Of a DNA stretch of 64,000 nt, positions 15,644-26,000 are shown piece by piece. The stretch covers positions 31,166 to 95,165 of the forward strand of contig DAOLNV010000012.1 in the NCBI GenBank assembly GCA_035416745.1, written 5' to 3'. Every line of letters begins with the position of its first letter. Within the stretch, counting starts at the first letter, position 1. The DNA comes from Candidatus Hydrogenedentota bacterium. GTDB taxonomy: Bacteria > Hydrogenedentota > Hydrogenedentia > Hydrogenedentales > SLHB01. The notes under the pieces are model-generated. The model saw only the letters and a list, made by a program, of their open reading frames with translations, did not search any database and was not told the DNA's origin. Made by a program: the position numbers and the translations under genes.

Positions 15644-17746
15644 CTACGCGTGGGTGATGAAGCTGAACATAAAACGCGCACCCAGCAGCAATTCGACGAT
15701 TATCAGGCGAGGCAACAGGAGTATGTTGAGCGTGAGGAACCGCCAGGACTTGAAACGGGCGATAACGTCTTTCCGGTAGGCATTGAACTTCCGGCGGCGG
15801 GCCACGTAGCTGATCGCCAACTCCTCATATCGCTTCACGAGCGAATCGGCCACGTACCGTTCGGCATCCGCGATGGTGCGCCATGTGGGCATCTGGACGT
15901 CAAAGCTCTGCAGGTACTGGCGGATTTCGTCGGCCTGTTTTGCCAGGCGCTTGCTCACGCGGCGGCTTTGCGCGCGGCTGCTTTCGCTCAGTTGTTGCAG
16001 GCGTTCGGCGGCGGACGCGAGCGTAACGCGGATCTCTTGTGCTGCCACGTCGTAACGGCCTTTGAGATTGGTTTCCCTGAGGCGGTCCTGCAGGCGGGGC
16101 AACTTCGCCCGCAACTCGGCCAGGGTTGCCCATTTGGGATCGTCGGGTTTCCGCGTGAGCATCCAGATTTCCTGGAACTCGAGGAATATCTGCGCATAGG
16201 TGCGGAACGTCCAGAGGGTTTCTCTCACGCACCGCCACAGAAAACGCGAAACGCTCTCGCGCGGGAATGTAGCCCGGCGCGCCTTGCGTTCGCGCCGCCT
16301 CACGAGGCCGGTGAACATGGGATGGCTGCCCTCCAGCGTGGCATAGCGGTACCACATGCCGATCCACAGCATCTGCCAATACCGTACCCGCGGCGTGCGG
16401 AGCAGCACATTGATCAGGTTCTCTTTGCTGTAAAAGGCCTCCCACGCGTCCTGATACGCCTGCGTCCATTCTCCGTGCGCCATCCTGGGATGCCGGAACG
16501 TCTCGTGAAGGCTGTCGAAATTGTTGAGGTCCGCGTCGATGGGAATGCGCTGGTCCACCATGCGCTTGTGGTCGGCCGAACCGGGCAGGGGCGTGAACAT
16601 AAAAAACGACGCCTCGTCGACCTTGACCTCGTTCATCAGTGTTTCGATGTCTCGCCGGACGGACGCACGCGTGTCATCGGGCAAGCCGATGATATAGCCC
16701 ACGTGGACGAGAGCTTCGGCCTTGTGCCAGACCTCGACCATGTGCGCGTAATCCTCGACGTCGTTCTGGCGCTTGTCCATGGCCTCGATGTTTTTGGGAT
16801 TGACGCTCTCCATCCCCACGAAGACCATGTAGCACCCCGCTCGCTGGGCCTTTTCGACGAACCGGGGGATGGCGTAGGCGCGGGTATCCACCTGCATCAT
16901 GAACGTGATGTCCATGCCCTGTTGGCGCATTGCGGCGACACCGTCGAACAGCTCTTCCCACACCGGGCTCCGTGCCAGGTTGTCGTCGGTGAAGAACCAC
17001 ATGTTGATCCCGCGCTCGTAGCTCATGCGGATTGATTTGAGGATGCAGTCCGCGGAACGGCTCCGCAACCGGCGCCCCTGGACGTTGATCACCGTGCAGA
17101 ACGAACATCCAAAGGGGCATCCCCGGCTCGTATCGAGCGTGCCCATCGTGCTGCATTTGAAATGCTCGAGATACGCCAAATCGGGCTCGGGGGCGCCCGC
17201 ATGCGTCAATGCGGGAAACTCTGTCTGGCGGTAAATGGGTTTCAATTCGCGCGCCAGCGCGTCGCGCAAGAGGCCGGCCAGCGCGTCCGGGGCTTCCGCT
17301 TCGCCTTGGAACAGCGACACGCCCATATCGAGCAGGCGCTGCGGGTCCGGCGTGATTTCGTCGAACATGGCGAGCATGCCGCTGACATGAAAACCGCCCA
17401 CGACCACGGGCACCCCTGAAGCGCGGAACTGCGCCGCGAGGTCGGTCGCTCGCACGAACTGATTGGACTGCACGCCCACCAGCCCGACGAGGAGCTCCGT
17501 GTTGCGATTGCGGCGCTTCCGGGCGATTCTCCGCACGGGTATGGGTTCGACCGTGTCGTCGTAGATGGATACCTGGACGTTCACGCCGGGACCAAGAGCT
17601 CCGCTGCGGGCCACGTCCATCGTCAGTGAACGCAGACAATTCAGCGTGTTTGACGGCAGAATCCCGCGGAAAAACCGCAGAGGATAGCCCTCGTTGTCGT
17701 AGGTCGAACAAAGAATATATACAACCTGTAAGGTCCGCTTTTTCAT
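15644..17746 (-). CDS. B12-binding-domain radical SAM protein
   Basis: The 700-residue protein has an N-terminal cobalamin-binding-like Rossmann domain (residues about 1-180, with VVVGGFHVSGML) followed by a radical SAM barrel. The cluster motif is CPFGCSFC near residue 213. The C-terminal 250 residues are basic and partly helical, with a coiled-coil-prone stretch (residues about 560-610) and a hydrophobic end (LTLNILLLPRLIIVELLLG) that may bind membrane. The first domain lacks a clear DxHxxG cobalamin motif, so cobalamin binding is uncertain. Relatives make hopanoid, bacteriochlorophyll or lipid modifications; the substrate here is unknown. It lies about 100 bases upstream of archease on the same strand. 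Confidence 0.8.
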   Translation of the reverse strand: MKKRTLQVVYILCSTYDNEGYPLRFFRGILPSNTLNCLRSLTMDVARSGALGPGVNVQVSIYDDTVEPIPVRRIARKRRNRNTELLVGLVGVQSNQFVRATDLAAQFRASGVPVVVGGFHVSGMLAMFDEITPDPQRLLDMGVSLFQGEAEAPDALAGLLRDALARELKPIYRQTEFPALTHAGAPEPDLAYLEHFKCSTMGTLDTSRGCPFGCSFCTVINVQGRRLRSRSADCILKSIRMSYERGINMWFFTDDNLARSPVWEELFDGVAAMRQQGMDITFMMQVDTRAYAIPRFVEKAQRAGCYMVFVGMESVNPKNIEAMDKRQNDVEDYAHMVEVWHKAEALVHVGYIIGLPDDTRASVRRDIETLMNEVKVDEASFFMFTPLPGSADHKRMVDQRIPIDADLNNFDSLHETFRHPRMAHGEWTQAYQDAWEAFYSKENLINVLLRTPRVRYWQMLWIGMWYRYATLEGSHPMFTGLVRRRERKARRATFPRESVSRFLWRCVRETLWTFRTYAQIFLEFQEIWMLTRKPDDPKWATLAELRAKLPRLQDRLRETNLKGRYDVAAQEIRVTLASAAERLQQLSESSRAQSRRVSKRLAKQADEIRQYLQSFDVQMPTWRTIADAERYVADSLVKRYEELAISYVARRRKFNAYRKDVIARFKSWRFLTLNILLLPRLIIVELLLGARFMFSFITHA

Positions 17747-17786
17747 ACGCGTATAGAACCTTATCCGCGCCGTATGCGCTGGGATT

Positions 17787-17815
17787 AGTCTAACACATGG
17801 AGGTAACGAACATAA
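17787..17815 (-). promoter_or_regulatory. Weak predicted promoter of the radical SAM gene
   Basis: On the minus strand TTATGT (17815-17810) and TAGACT (17792-17787) are separated by 17 bases. The -35 match is poor; it is kept because the -10 resembles others in this window and lies 41 bases before the start. Confidence 0.3.
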
Positions 17816-17822
17816 ATGCGCG

Positions 17823-18764
17823 TCACATTCCCAATTCCGCTTTCAGCAGGCCCGCCTCAATCATCCAGGCCAGACTGTCTCGAAGTCCCTCGCGGACGGA
17901 GACTTGCGGTTCGTAGTGGAGCACGCGGCCGGCTTTGGTAATGTCGATACACATGTGCTCACATATGAACCGGAGGCCTGCCTCGTTCGCCTTGCCCGTT
18001 GCCAGGATCTCCTCGATGGTTGCGTAGCGGAAGATCGATTGGGAGCCGAGAAGCTGGGCGGCAAGTTCGGCGTAGTGTGTCAGGGTCACGGCCCGCTGCG
18101 ACGAGAGATTGAAGATCTGTCCTGCGGCTCGTTCGGGCGCCTCCAGCGCGGCCCTGAATCCGCGCGCGAGGTCCTGAACGTGCACGGGCTGGACCAGGGC
18201 AGTCCCGTCTTTCGGAATCCAAATCTCCTGGCCGTTGGCCAGGCGCTGGAAGTATCGGGGATTCCGCGCGCCCCAGATGTCCAAGGGCACGTCTCCCGCA
18301 CCGAACACGTTGCTCACTCGCAATGAACAGACACGAAAGCCCACGCGCGCATGAAAGGCGAGCAGCGCTTGGTCTTGAGCGAGTTTCTGGCCGAAGCCGC
18401 CCAACTCGGGCGCGCACGGCGTGGGGTCGGATTCCCGAACAGGCACCGTCGCCATCGGCGCATACACGCCTGTGGAACCGCAGTGCACCAATTGCCCCAC
18501 TGTCCGGTGCAGCAGCGGCAGGTACCATTCCAGGTCGGCAGACCCCAGAATCGTGTCCACAACGGTGTCGAAACGCCCGGGCGTGAGAATGGATTCCACG
18601 AAGGCGCGATCGCGCGCGTCGCCGAGGATGTGCTGGGCATCCGCGGGCACGTTGCCGGCGGTTTTCCCGCGATGAAGCAGGGAAACTCGGTGGCCCCCCG
18701 CGGCAAGCTCGCGTGCGATGGCCGCACCCAGAAACCGCGTTCCGCCGACGATGAGGATATTCAT
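17823..18764 (-). CDS. NAD-dependent epimerase/dehydratase family protein (extended SDR) with Tyr-to-Phe change
   Basis: The 313-residue protein is an extended short-chain dehydrogenase/reductase. The NAD motif is VGGTRFLG at residues 6-13, with DARDRAFV and the active-site serine/threonine region VHCGSTGVYAP. The expected catalytic YxxxK reads FGQK (within GGFGQKLAQDQ), so the general-base tyrosine is replaced by phenylalanine. Several atypical SDRs that bind RNA or act as NAD sensors have lost activity this way. It may act on a nucleotide sugar with altered chemistry or have a structural role. It follows trpS on the same strand by 27 bases. Confidence 0.8.
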   Translation of the reverse strand: MNILIVGGTRFLGAAIARELAAGGHRVSLLHRGKTAGNVPADAQHILGDARDRAFVESILTPGRFDTVVDTILGSADLEWYLPLLHRTVGQLVHCGSTGVYAPMATVPVRESDPTPCAPELGGFGQKLAQDQALLAFHARVGFRVCSLRVSNVFGAGDVPLDIWGARNPRYFQRLANGQEIWIPKDGTALVQPVHVQDLARGFRAALEAPERAAGQIFNLSSQRAVTLTHYAELAAQLLGSQSIFRYATIEEILATGKANEAGLRFICEHMCIDITKAGRVLHYEPQVSVREGLRDSLAWMIEAGLLKAELGM

Positions 18765-18791
18765 GCCGGCCCTCCTGCCGGGTTGCCCGCG

Positions 18792-19853
18792 CTACGCACG
18801 GTATAGACTGTGACCGATGCCGATGGCCTGGCGCACTGCTTCGACCGTCTCGAGCGCGACAGGCGTTACCCGCTTGGCGTTTTCGCGCAGGAAATCCTCG
18901 ACCGTCTTCTGCGAATTACCGGGATCGTTGTATTTCTCGATGATAGGGGCGTTGAATGCCGACACATGCTCCGCCAGCGTCGTCTTCAGAGTGCCGTAAA
19001 ACTTCTCTCCCCGGCGATATTTCCCTACGAAGTCCCGGTACACTTCCTCGGGCGCCAGCAAGTTCAGCAGGCGGTATAATGCGCCCACGCTGTTGGGCAT
19101 CCTCGGGATGACATCGTCCGGGTCGTCGCTGTCGGTGTTCAGGGGCTCGGGATCGGTTGTCGTCTCCACTGCCTTGATCTTCCGCAGCACGGTTTTCGCG
19201 TCATCGAGCAAATCGAGCGTGTTGTTTTCACTCTTTCCCATCTTGGCCGACCCGTCGAGGCCGGGCAGGCGCAGGGCATTGCGCGGCATGCCCTCGGGCA
19301 CCGTGAGCGTTTCCCCGAACCGGCTATTGAACCGCTGGGCGATATCGATGGCCATCTCGAGATGCTGGCGTTGGTCGTCGCCTACGGGTACCTTGTTGGC
19401 CCGTACGATCAGGATGTCCGCCGCCATGAGCACAGGATACCCGAGGAGCCCGTACGACAGAGGGTTGCCCTCAACGCCGCCCGGCGCTTCCTCGAGCTTG
19501 ACCATCTTGTCCTTGTAGGTTGTGCCGCGCGCAAGAAATCCGATGTTCGTGATCATGCCCAGCAACAGCGTCAATTCGGCCGTGCACGGGAGATCGCTCT
19601 GGCGGTAAATGACGGACTTTTCGGGGTCGAGCCCGCACGCCACGTATGTCCGCAGCATATCAATCGTCTGCTGGTAGAAATCCTCCCGCTCCGTAATAGT
19701 CGTCAACGCGTGGTAATCCGCAATGAAGTAATAGCAGATGTTGTCCCCTTCCTGGAGCTCGATGAAACTCTTTATCGCGCCAAAGTAATTGCCGTAATGC
19801 AACCGTCCCGTCGGACGAATCCCCGACAGGATTATTCCCTTCTTTTCAGCCAT
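18792..19853 (-). CDS. trpS: Tryptophan--tRNA ligase
   Basis: Class I synthetase that charges tRNA-Trp in the cytoplasm. The HIGH-like motif is PTGRLHYGNY near residue 12 and the KMSKS motif reads KMGKS near residue 195. GDDQRQHLEMA and AADILIVRANKVPVG are typical of bacterial TrpS. The start was set at ATG 19853 (MAEKKG) since GAGGTT lies just upstream and the catalytic domain begins at once; the longer frame to 20024 adds unrelated residues. That gives 353 residues, near the family norm. The divergent flavoprotein gene begins about 490 bases away. Confidence 0.95.
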   Translation of the reverse strand: MAEKKGIILSGIRPTGRLHYGNYFGAIKSFIELQEGDNICYYFIADYHALTTITEREDFYQQTIDMLRTYVACGLDPEKSVIYRQSDLPCTAELTLLLGMITNIGFLARGTTYKDKMVKLEEAPGGVEGNPLSYGLLGYPVLMAADILIVRANKVPVGDDQRQHLEMAIDIAQRFNSRFGETLTVPEGMPRNALRLPGLDGSAKMGKSENNTLDLLDDAKTVLRKIKAVETTTDPEPLNTDSDDPDDVIPRMPNSVGALYRLLNLLAPEEVYRDFVGKYRRGEKFYGTLKTTLAEHVSAFNAPIIEKYNDPGNSQKTVEDFLRENAKRVTPVALETVEAVRQAIGIGHSLYRA

Positions 19854-20196
19854 GGTTAACCTCATGCCCTTCGCGCTGTGGCCGTCCGCTTTCCCTTTAC
19901 CTGATAATGGAAAAATGCACATGCATGGTGTGCACGTGGTGAAGACGGACGCGACAGACCGCCTCAGAGCGGTGTGCATAATCGTTCCACGACGAGCCGT
20001 GGACCACCCTTCCAACGCCCTCAAGAATACACAAAACCGCCGCCCGATTCCAGAAAACGGCCCTTCCCCAATCGCTGGATAACCCGGCGGCTGGGGCAGT
20101 CACCAGGGAACCACCGGAATTGAGCCCCCGCCATTGTTCCCATCCTGCGGTTCCGCCACGCCCGGAATCGGAGGGAAAGCCAACGGTTTCGCCGGT

Positions 20197-20225
20197 TTGA
20201 TGCCCGGCCCCGTAAACGGTAGAAT
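20197..20225 (+). promoter_or_regulatory. Predicted sigma70-type promoter of the NfnAB-like gene
   Basis: TTGATG at 20197-20202, 17-base spacer, TAGAAT at 20220-20225. It implies a leader of about 115 bases before the ATG at 20347. Confidence 0.6.
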
Positions 20226-20291
20226 CCCTACTCTGCTGAATCGGAAGTCTTGGATAGGCTGAAGCCATAGGGCTGACGCTTCTGGCACACG

Positions 20292-20323
20292 GTTCCCGCT
20301 CGAAGTGTGTGCGGGGCGGGAAC
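20292..20323 (+). promoter_or_regulatory. Hairpin in the leader of the NfnAB-like gene
   Basis: Perfect 8-base arms GTTCCCGC (20292-20299) and GCGGGAAC (20316-20323) enclose 16 bases, ending 23 bases before the start codon. It could affect translation or mRNA stability; no riboswitch class is recognised. Confidence 0.3.
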
Positions 20324-20346
20324 GCCTGAACATCGGAAAAGGAATC

Positions 20347-22662
20347 ATGTTTCGTATCGCTAAAAGACTGCTGCTCGCCGAAAGAATCAAAGAGTTCGAG
20401 GTCGAAGCTGCGTTCATCGCCCGCAAGGCAAAACCCGGGAACTTCGTGCTCGTCCGCGGCTATGCCCACGGCGAACGGATACCCCTGACCATAGCGGACA
20501 CCAACCCCGAGAAGGGCACCATTACCCTCGTGATGCAGGAAATGGGCAAGGGGACGACGCAGTTGGGCGCCATGGAAGAGGGCGACAGCTTTCTGGACGT
20601 CGTGGGACCCCTCGGGCACGAACGTGAAATCTCCGGCCCGGGAAAGACCATATGCGGCGTCGCCGGGGGAGTCGGCGTCGCCCCGATGTATCCCCAGATG
20701 AAGGCCCACCAACAAGCGGGCAACCGGGTCGTCTCGATTGTGGGCGCCCGCAGCAAACCCCTTTTGTTCTGGAAGGACCGCATGGAAGCCGTCAGCGAGA
20801 AGGTCTTGTACAGCACCGATGACGGCACGTTCGGGCATCACGGATTCGCAGCACAACTCCTCGAGCAGCTCCTGCGGGAAGGCGAGACATTCGATGAAGT
20901 AATTGCCATCGGTCCCGTGCCTCACATGAAGGCCGTGACCGGTGTCTGCAAGCGACATGGGGTCCCCGTTGTGGTGAGCCTGAACCCCATCATGGTCGAC
21001 GGCACGGGAATGTGCGGCGGATGCCGCGTTACGGTCGGCGGCGAAGTAAAATACGCGTGCGTGGATGGGCCGGAATTCGACGGGGCTGCCGTCGATTTCG
21101 ACGAGTTGACCCGCCGCCAGGGAACATACCGGAAAAACGAGTCGGCCGCGCTCCAAAACCATGCGGCGCAAGGGCACGACTGCCGCCTGCAACGCCAGCT
21201 CGCTTCCATTCGCGCCGAGTTGGAGACGGCCCCGGGCGTGCTCGCGGACCAGTCGTTCAATCGCAGCGCCGTGTTGTTCGTCGCCGAAAACCTGGCGCGG
21301 CTGGGTGCGGGCGACGGCCGGTTTGACGAGGTCGCCACAGGGCTCACGTTCGATGCAGCCCGCAAAGAAGCGTCGCGCTGCCGCCTGTGCGCTAACCCGC
21401 TCTGCATCAAGGGGTGCCCGGTGGAAGTGGACATCCCCGGGTTCATCGCGGCAATCCAACGGGACGATTTCTCGGAGGCCGCCCGAATTCTCAAAGACAA
21501 AAACAACCTTCCGGCCATCTGCGGACGCGTGTGTCCGCAAGAAACACAATGCGAGGCCGTATGCGTGCTGAACGGCTCCGAAAGGCCCGTCGCCATCGGC
21601 GCACTCGAGCGGTTCATCGCGGACTGGGAGGCTCGGTTCGAACCAACGACGCCCCGTGCCGCAACGTTCAACGGACAAAGGATCGCGGTCATCGGAAGCG
21701 GGCCGGGAGGTCTCACCTGCGCTGCGGACCTGGCGAAAATGGGGTATGGCGTCACGATCTTCGAGGCTTTCCACGACACCGGAGGCGTGTTGCGCTACGG
21801 CATTCCGGAATTCCGACTGCCGAAGGATATTGTTGACCGCGAAGTAGGTTATGTGAAGAGCCTTGGCGTTAAAATCGAGTTGAACACGGTGATTGGCAAA
21901 ATTTTCTCCCTCGAGGACCTGTTCGCGCAGGGCTACGAAGCGATATTCATTGCTGTAGGCGCGGGCGCACCGGCCTTCTTGGGTATTGACGGCGAGAACC
22001 TGGTCGGCGTGTACAGCGCAAATGAGTTTCTCACGCGCGTCAACCTGATGAAGGCCAACCGCAGCGACTACGATACCCCTGTATGCGTAGGACGCAAGGT
22101 CGCCGTGATCGGGGCCGGAAACGTCTCCATGGATGCCGCGCGCACCGCGAAACGGCTCGGTGCCCAGGAAGTAAGCATCGTATATAGACGCTCCCGAGAC
22201 GAAATGCCTGCTCGGGCCGCCGAAATCGAGCATGCCGAACACGAGGGGATTATCTTCCAGTTGTTGACCAACCCCAAACGCATCCTCGGCGATGAGTCGG
22301 GACGCGTCCGTGGCATCGAATGCATCCGCATGCAGTTGGGCGAGCCGGACGATTCGGGCCGCCGCCGTCCCATTCCAATACCGGGTTCTGAACTCGAGAT
22401 CGAATGCGACATGGTGATTCCTGCGCTTGGCAACAAGGCTAACCCCCTGCTGACCTCAAACAGTCCGGGGATCAAACTCAATAAATGGGGCAACATTGTC
22501 GCCGACAAGGAGACGTGTGCAACCTCGATGCCGGGCGTGTACGCGGGAGGAGACATTGTCATCGGCGCCGCCACCGTAATCGAGGCGATGGGTGCAGGCA
22601 AGCGCGCCGCAAGAGCTATCGACGCCTACCTGAAGAACAGACAGGCCGCTACAACGTCCTGA
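20347..22662 (+). CDS. Fused NfnA/NfnB-type flavoprotein (ferredoxin-NADP reductase subunit plus GltD-like subunit)
   Basis: The 771-residue protein joins two normally separate subunits. Residues 1-280 resemble the FAD/NAD- and [2Fe-2S]-binding subunit of dihydroorotate dehydrogenase B (PyrK/SudB/NfnA), with GTGMCGGCRVTVGG and a nearby cysteine in KYACVDGP. Residues about 330-771 resemble the glutamate synthase small subunit (GltD/SudA/NfnB). That part has the cysteine clusters CRLCANPLCIKGC and CGRVCPQETQCEAVC, the FAD motif VIGSGPGGLTCAADLA, and the NADP motif VIGAGNVSMDAARTA. Likely role: electron transfer or bifurcation between NADH, NADPH and ferredoxin. Sulfide dehydrogenase activity is another family option. 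The start is ATG 20347, with AAGGAA upstream. Confidence 0.9.
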   Translation: MFRIAKRLLLAERIKEFEVEAAFIARKAKPGNFVLVRGYAHGERIPLTIADTNPEKGTITLVMQEMGKGTTQLGAMEEGDSFLDVVGPLGHEREISGPGKTICGVAGGVGVAPMYPQMKAHQQAGNRVVSIVGARSKPLLFWKDRMEAVSEKVLYSTDDGTFGHHGFAAQLLEQLLREGETFDEVIAIGPVPHMKAVTGVCKRHGVPVVVSLNPIMVDGTGMCGGCRVTVGGEVKYACVDGPEFDGAAVDFDELTRRQGTYRKNESAALQNHAAQGHDCRLQRQLASIRAELETAPGVLADQSFNRSAVLFVAENLARLGAGDGRFDEVATGLTFDAARKEASRCRLCANPLCIKGCPVEVDIPGFIAAIQRDDFSEAARILKDKNNLPAICGRVCPQETQCEAVCVLNGSERPVAIGALERFIADWEARFEPTTPRAATFNGQRIAVIGSGPGGLTCAADLAKMGYGVTIFEAFHDTGGVLRYGIPEFRLPKDIVDREVGYVKSLGVKIELNTVIGKIFSLEDLFAQGYEAIFIAVGAGAPAFLGIDGENLVGVYSANEFLTRVNLMKANRSDYDTPVCVGRKVAVIGAGNVSMDAARTAKRLGAQEVSIVYRRSRDEMPARAAEIEHAEHEGIIFQLLTNPKRILGDESGRVRGIECIRMQLGEPDDSGRRRPIPIPGSELEIECDMVIPALGNKANPLLTSNSPGIKLNKWGNIVADKETCATSMPGVYAGGDIVIGAATVIEAMGAGKRAARAIDAYLKNRQAATTS

Positions 22663-23077
22663 CAATACCGAAAAACCTGCATTAGGTTCGTCAATAGTAA
22701 CCGGTGATGTCATTTTCTGACACTAATGTGTCGTCAAATATATAATATTAAGAGCTTAGAGCGGACTAATATCTGTCGTTACGCCCCAAAAATAAGTCAA
22801 TCTATTCATAATCAGCGTCGCATCTCAGTGGATAGAACATTCCCGCTTTTCACCCGGCACGGCAACGGCCTTCTCACTCCTATGTTCGGTGCCGGTCAGA
22901 GTTGTTAAACATATACGTCCCTCATGCCGCACCAGTCACACCACGTATACGCCCTGTCGCAGCGTTCAGAAAAGCCGTTTGGAGAATTGCGGAGGCTGGA
23001 AGCAACCCGGGTACTTCGCCACTTGGCTTGACTTCGGCGGCGCAGTTGCCGGCAGCAGACCTCGGCGAGCTGGCCCT
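22663..23077. other. AT-rich spacer between convergent genes
   Basis: About 415 bases with no supported gene. The part around 22690-22850 is clearly richer in A/T than its surroundings (for example AAATATATAATATTAAGAG near 22736). The remainder (22950-23077) has normal composition and gives only short frames with no recognisable domain. No terminator hairpin with a T tract is evident. Confidence 0.4.
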
Positions 23078-26000
23078 CTACTTGGCGGCAGGGCGAACGC
23101 AAACCAGATGGGACGTATCAGGCGCCAAGGTGATGGTGTAATACACATGGCTCTGCTCGACGCGCGTTTCGAGCGCTGTGTCGGCGAGCATGTCGTGGAC
23201 CTCGACGTTTTCCTGGCCCAGAAAGCCGACGTGGGCCATGTTGACGTCTATTTCGGCAGTTACAGGCTCGTCAAGCTGCTCCCGCACGTCGCGGCCCACT
23301 TCCGTGCTGACCTGCCAGCGCTGATCGCCGTACCGCGCGGCTATAAACACCTGGCCCTGCTCACCCCGCCCGTACCGTTCGAGATAGACGCGGTCGGCCT
23401 TTGTTTCGGCGCCGGTGATGGGTTCCCAACCCGCCTTGGACAGCTGTTGAATCAGCGGGAGGTATTTTTTGAAGAGTGGCCGCACTTGGTTGTACCACTC
23501 AGGGTTCTCAAAAAAAGCCTTCGTGGCGCCGTCTTTACTGAAAAACCCGGGGAACATACCGTAGAAAAGGGCCCGCTGAAAATACCGCTCCGCCATGACC
23601 AGCGAGGGTTGACGTTCGATGTTCTCATCGACCTTTTGATCGATGTCGGCCGTGATGGGCTCGCGCAGAAAAGAGTCAAAATCCGTGTTCATGGCCAGGC
23701 AAATGGGTTTCTGGCACGCCAAGACGCGTTGCGCCATAAGGTCTTCGTCGGCAGACGGCAGCCACCGTCCCTGGATGCACCAGTTGATGTCCATGCAGAC
23801 GATATCTACCATGTTCATGGGAAATCCGAAAGCGCCTGAGGCCATGAGAAGTCTCCCCTGGCCATGAAGGGTCTCCGCAAGCTTCTGCTCGTATTCATAG
23901 GTTGAGAACATGTTCAGAATGCCCACCTTGCGCGTGTGATTGTCGTATACGAGGGGCATCTCAGCCTGGCTGAAGTGGTCTTGGTTGTAGTTGATGGTTG
24001 TTCCCCAGCCGTTCAGGTTTTCGATGTAAGCCCCGGCCATTGCGCCGGACGCCGACGGCTCGCCCTCCATCCCTCCGTCCTGCAGCAGATTTGCATCACT
24101 TCCCCCTTCCCCAAAGAAGAAATCGTCGAACCAGGCGGTGGCGCCCTTATCGTCCTGCAACAACAGTTTTATCGTGGCTGTTGCGACGGGCTTCCCGACC
24201 TCGATGGTCTTCCTAATCTCGACAAAGTCGGTCGATTCCTGCGCCACGGGGATGCGTTCGGTCGCGGAAGTCCCTTGCGCATCAACCATGGTGACCGATA
24301 TCGAGCACCCACTCTCCTGGCCGCGCTTCTGGCGCTTCATCTTGACGTATCCCCGCAGTTCAAGGGGTCTAGCCTCGGACTGGCTCACCAACACCCGTTG
24401 CCCAACGCCCGCACGCGGAGCGCTGCGCGACGTTTCCAGGCGCAGCGCCTGGCCGTGGCCGCGCCCGCCGCCGGCATCGATAGCACAGTTCCCTTCGGGA
24501 GACGGCCAGGCCGGCAGCACCGGAGCCCCACCGCCACTCAAACGCTGCACGACCGAGTCAATTTCATATGTACCCTTATTGACCGCGCCGGGAAGTTGGG
24601 GGTCCGGGTTTACGGCAAACGCGGCGCCGTTGCACCATGGCGTGTCTTTCATACTCAGCACCACCCGCCCTGTTATGTCGAGAAGCCCGGAACTGGCGAC
24701 CTGCTGGCTGCTGGCGGACGTTTGGTTCTGCACGTAGGCGATGGCGTCCTCGGCCGTCCGGGGAATGTTCTCGGGGAGAGGCACCCAGACATTGGTTGGA
24801 TCCGAGTACACAAAAGACGAGGCGCCTGGTTGAGCCTTTAGCCCGATGTTGTCGCGAACCGTGTGGTATGCGAAGAAGAAATCCTCCGCCTCTTCAATCG
24901 AGGAGACATCGGTCTTGGGCAGCCATAGTCCCTCGATGGGCGCCCGCCGCTGAAAATAGTTCGGGTAGAGCTTGTAATACTCGGCGAGCGCACCCCGGAA
25001 CCCCCATCGGGCAGAAAACGGGAAAATGACGAAATCGAAGGTGGCTTTGCCGGGCGTGGACGTCGCGTTCGGGCTCAACCCGAAGTCGAACGCCACGTAG
25101 AACAACCCCGTCCGCGAGTCAAACCCGATCCGGTAATGCCGGGGAATGTCCATCGGGACGCCCAACGCAACACCGCGAACACGGGGGCCCGCATCCGGGG
25201 AATCCTTGTAGATAGCGCCCAGCGGGAACTTGGACATGGCCCCCGTGGCCCCCGCGACGGTCGTGCTCGTGTTGGCGTAGATGGTCGCCGTCGCGGGGAT
25301 AGTGGTACGCGGGTCGTCGCACCACATCCAGCCGGAATCGTCCACCGGTATGCCGAAATAGACTGTGACAGCACGCTGATCGCCGCGCGTATCCTCAACA
25401 AGGCCGCTCACATGGATACAGTCGTCACGGGGGGTCATGGCAGCCGTGAGCTTCAGATTCAGGGGCTCGATGTCCCCTTTGATGACCAGCGTACCGCCCT
25501 GCTGCTCGAAATCCCAGTTCCACGGCGCCAGGAAGTCTGAGCGGGCCGCTGCGTCACGGGCGAAAAAACCGGGACCGTTCAGGCCGACTTTCTCCTGGCT
25601 TACCCAGACGCCGCATACTCGGGCGCGTTTTCGTTCGAGAGCCATCTGCAGCCCGTTTCGGGTCTGCATGTAGGGGATCCAGACCTTTTCGACGGGCGCG
25701 CGTACAGGTTGCGGCCGCACGGGCACTCCCTCGAACATATACGTCTCGCCACGCAATTCAAGAACGTTCACGTCGTCGAAATAGGCCGTGCCGGTATGAC
25801 CGCGGAAGATCAGGTACACGTACGCGGCGCGGATGGGCTTCTTCGGCACAACGATGAACTGCCGCTCCTCCCAGTCGTGCGTGCCTACGCTGAAGTTGGA
25901 GGTCTGCGCCCACCAGGTTGTCCCGTCCTGAAAAATGAAGTCCAGATAGATGGAATAGCCGCTGTCAGGACTGCCGCTCACGTCTTGGGCGCGGCTCCAC

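Larger units (their letters stand above)
19854..20346. other. Divergent intergenic region between trpS and the NfnAB-like gene
   Basis: About 490 bases with no credible gene, although long shadow frames cross it. It holds an inverted repeat TGCACA/TGTGCA (19916-19934, 7-base spacer), which could be an operator near trpS; a strong plus-strand promoter (20197-20225); and a hairpin GTTCCCGC/GCGGGAAC (20292-20323) in the predicted leader of the plus-strand gene. No tRNA-Trp-type T-box is recognised. Confidence 0.4.

Noticed and set aside
15587..17035. A 482-residue plus-strand frame opposite the radical SAM gene
   Set aside because: The minus strand encodes CPFGCSFC and other conserved motifs; the plus-strand frame has none.
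19897..22242. A 781-residue open frame on the minus strand opposite the NfnAB-like gene
   Set aside because: It is the reverse-strand shadow of a gene with clear domains. Its translation has no recognisable motifs and is rich in residues expected from GC-rich antisense.
22902..23141. A 79-residue plus-strand frame after the AT-rich spacer
   Set aside because: It overlaps the end of the large exported protein gene on the other strand and has no domain or clear ribosome site.
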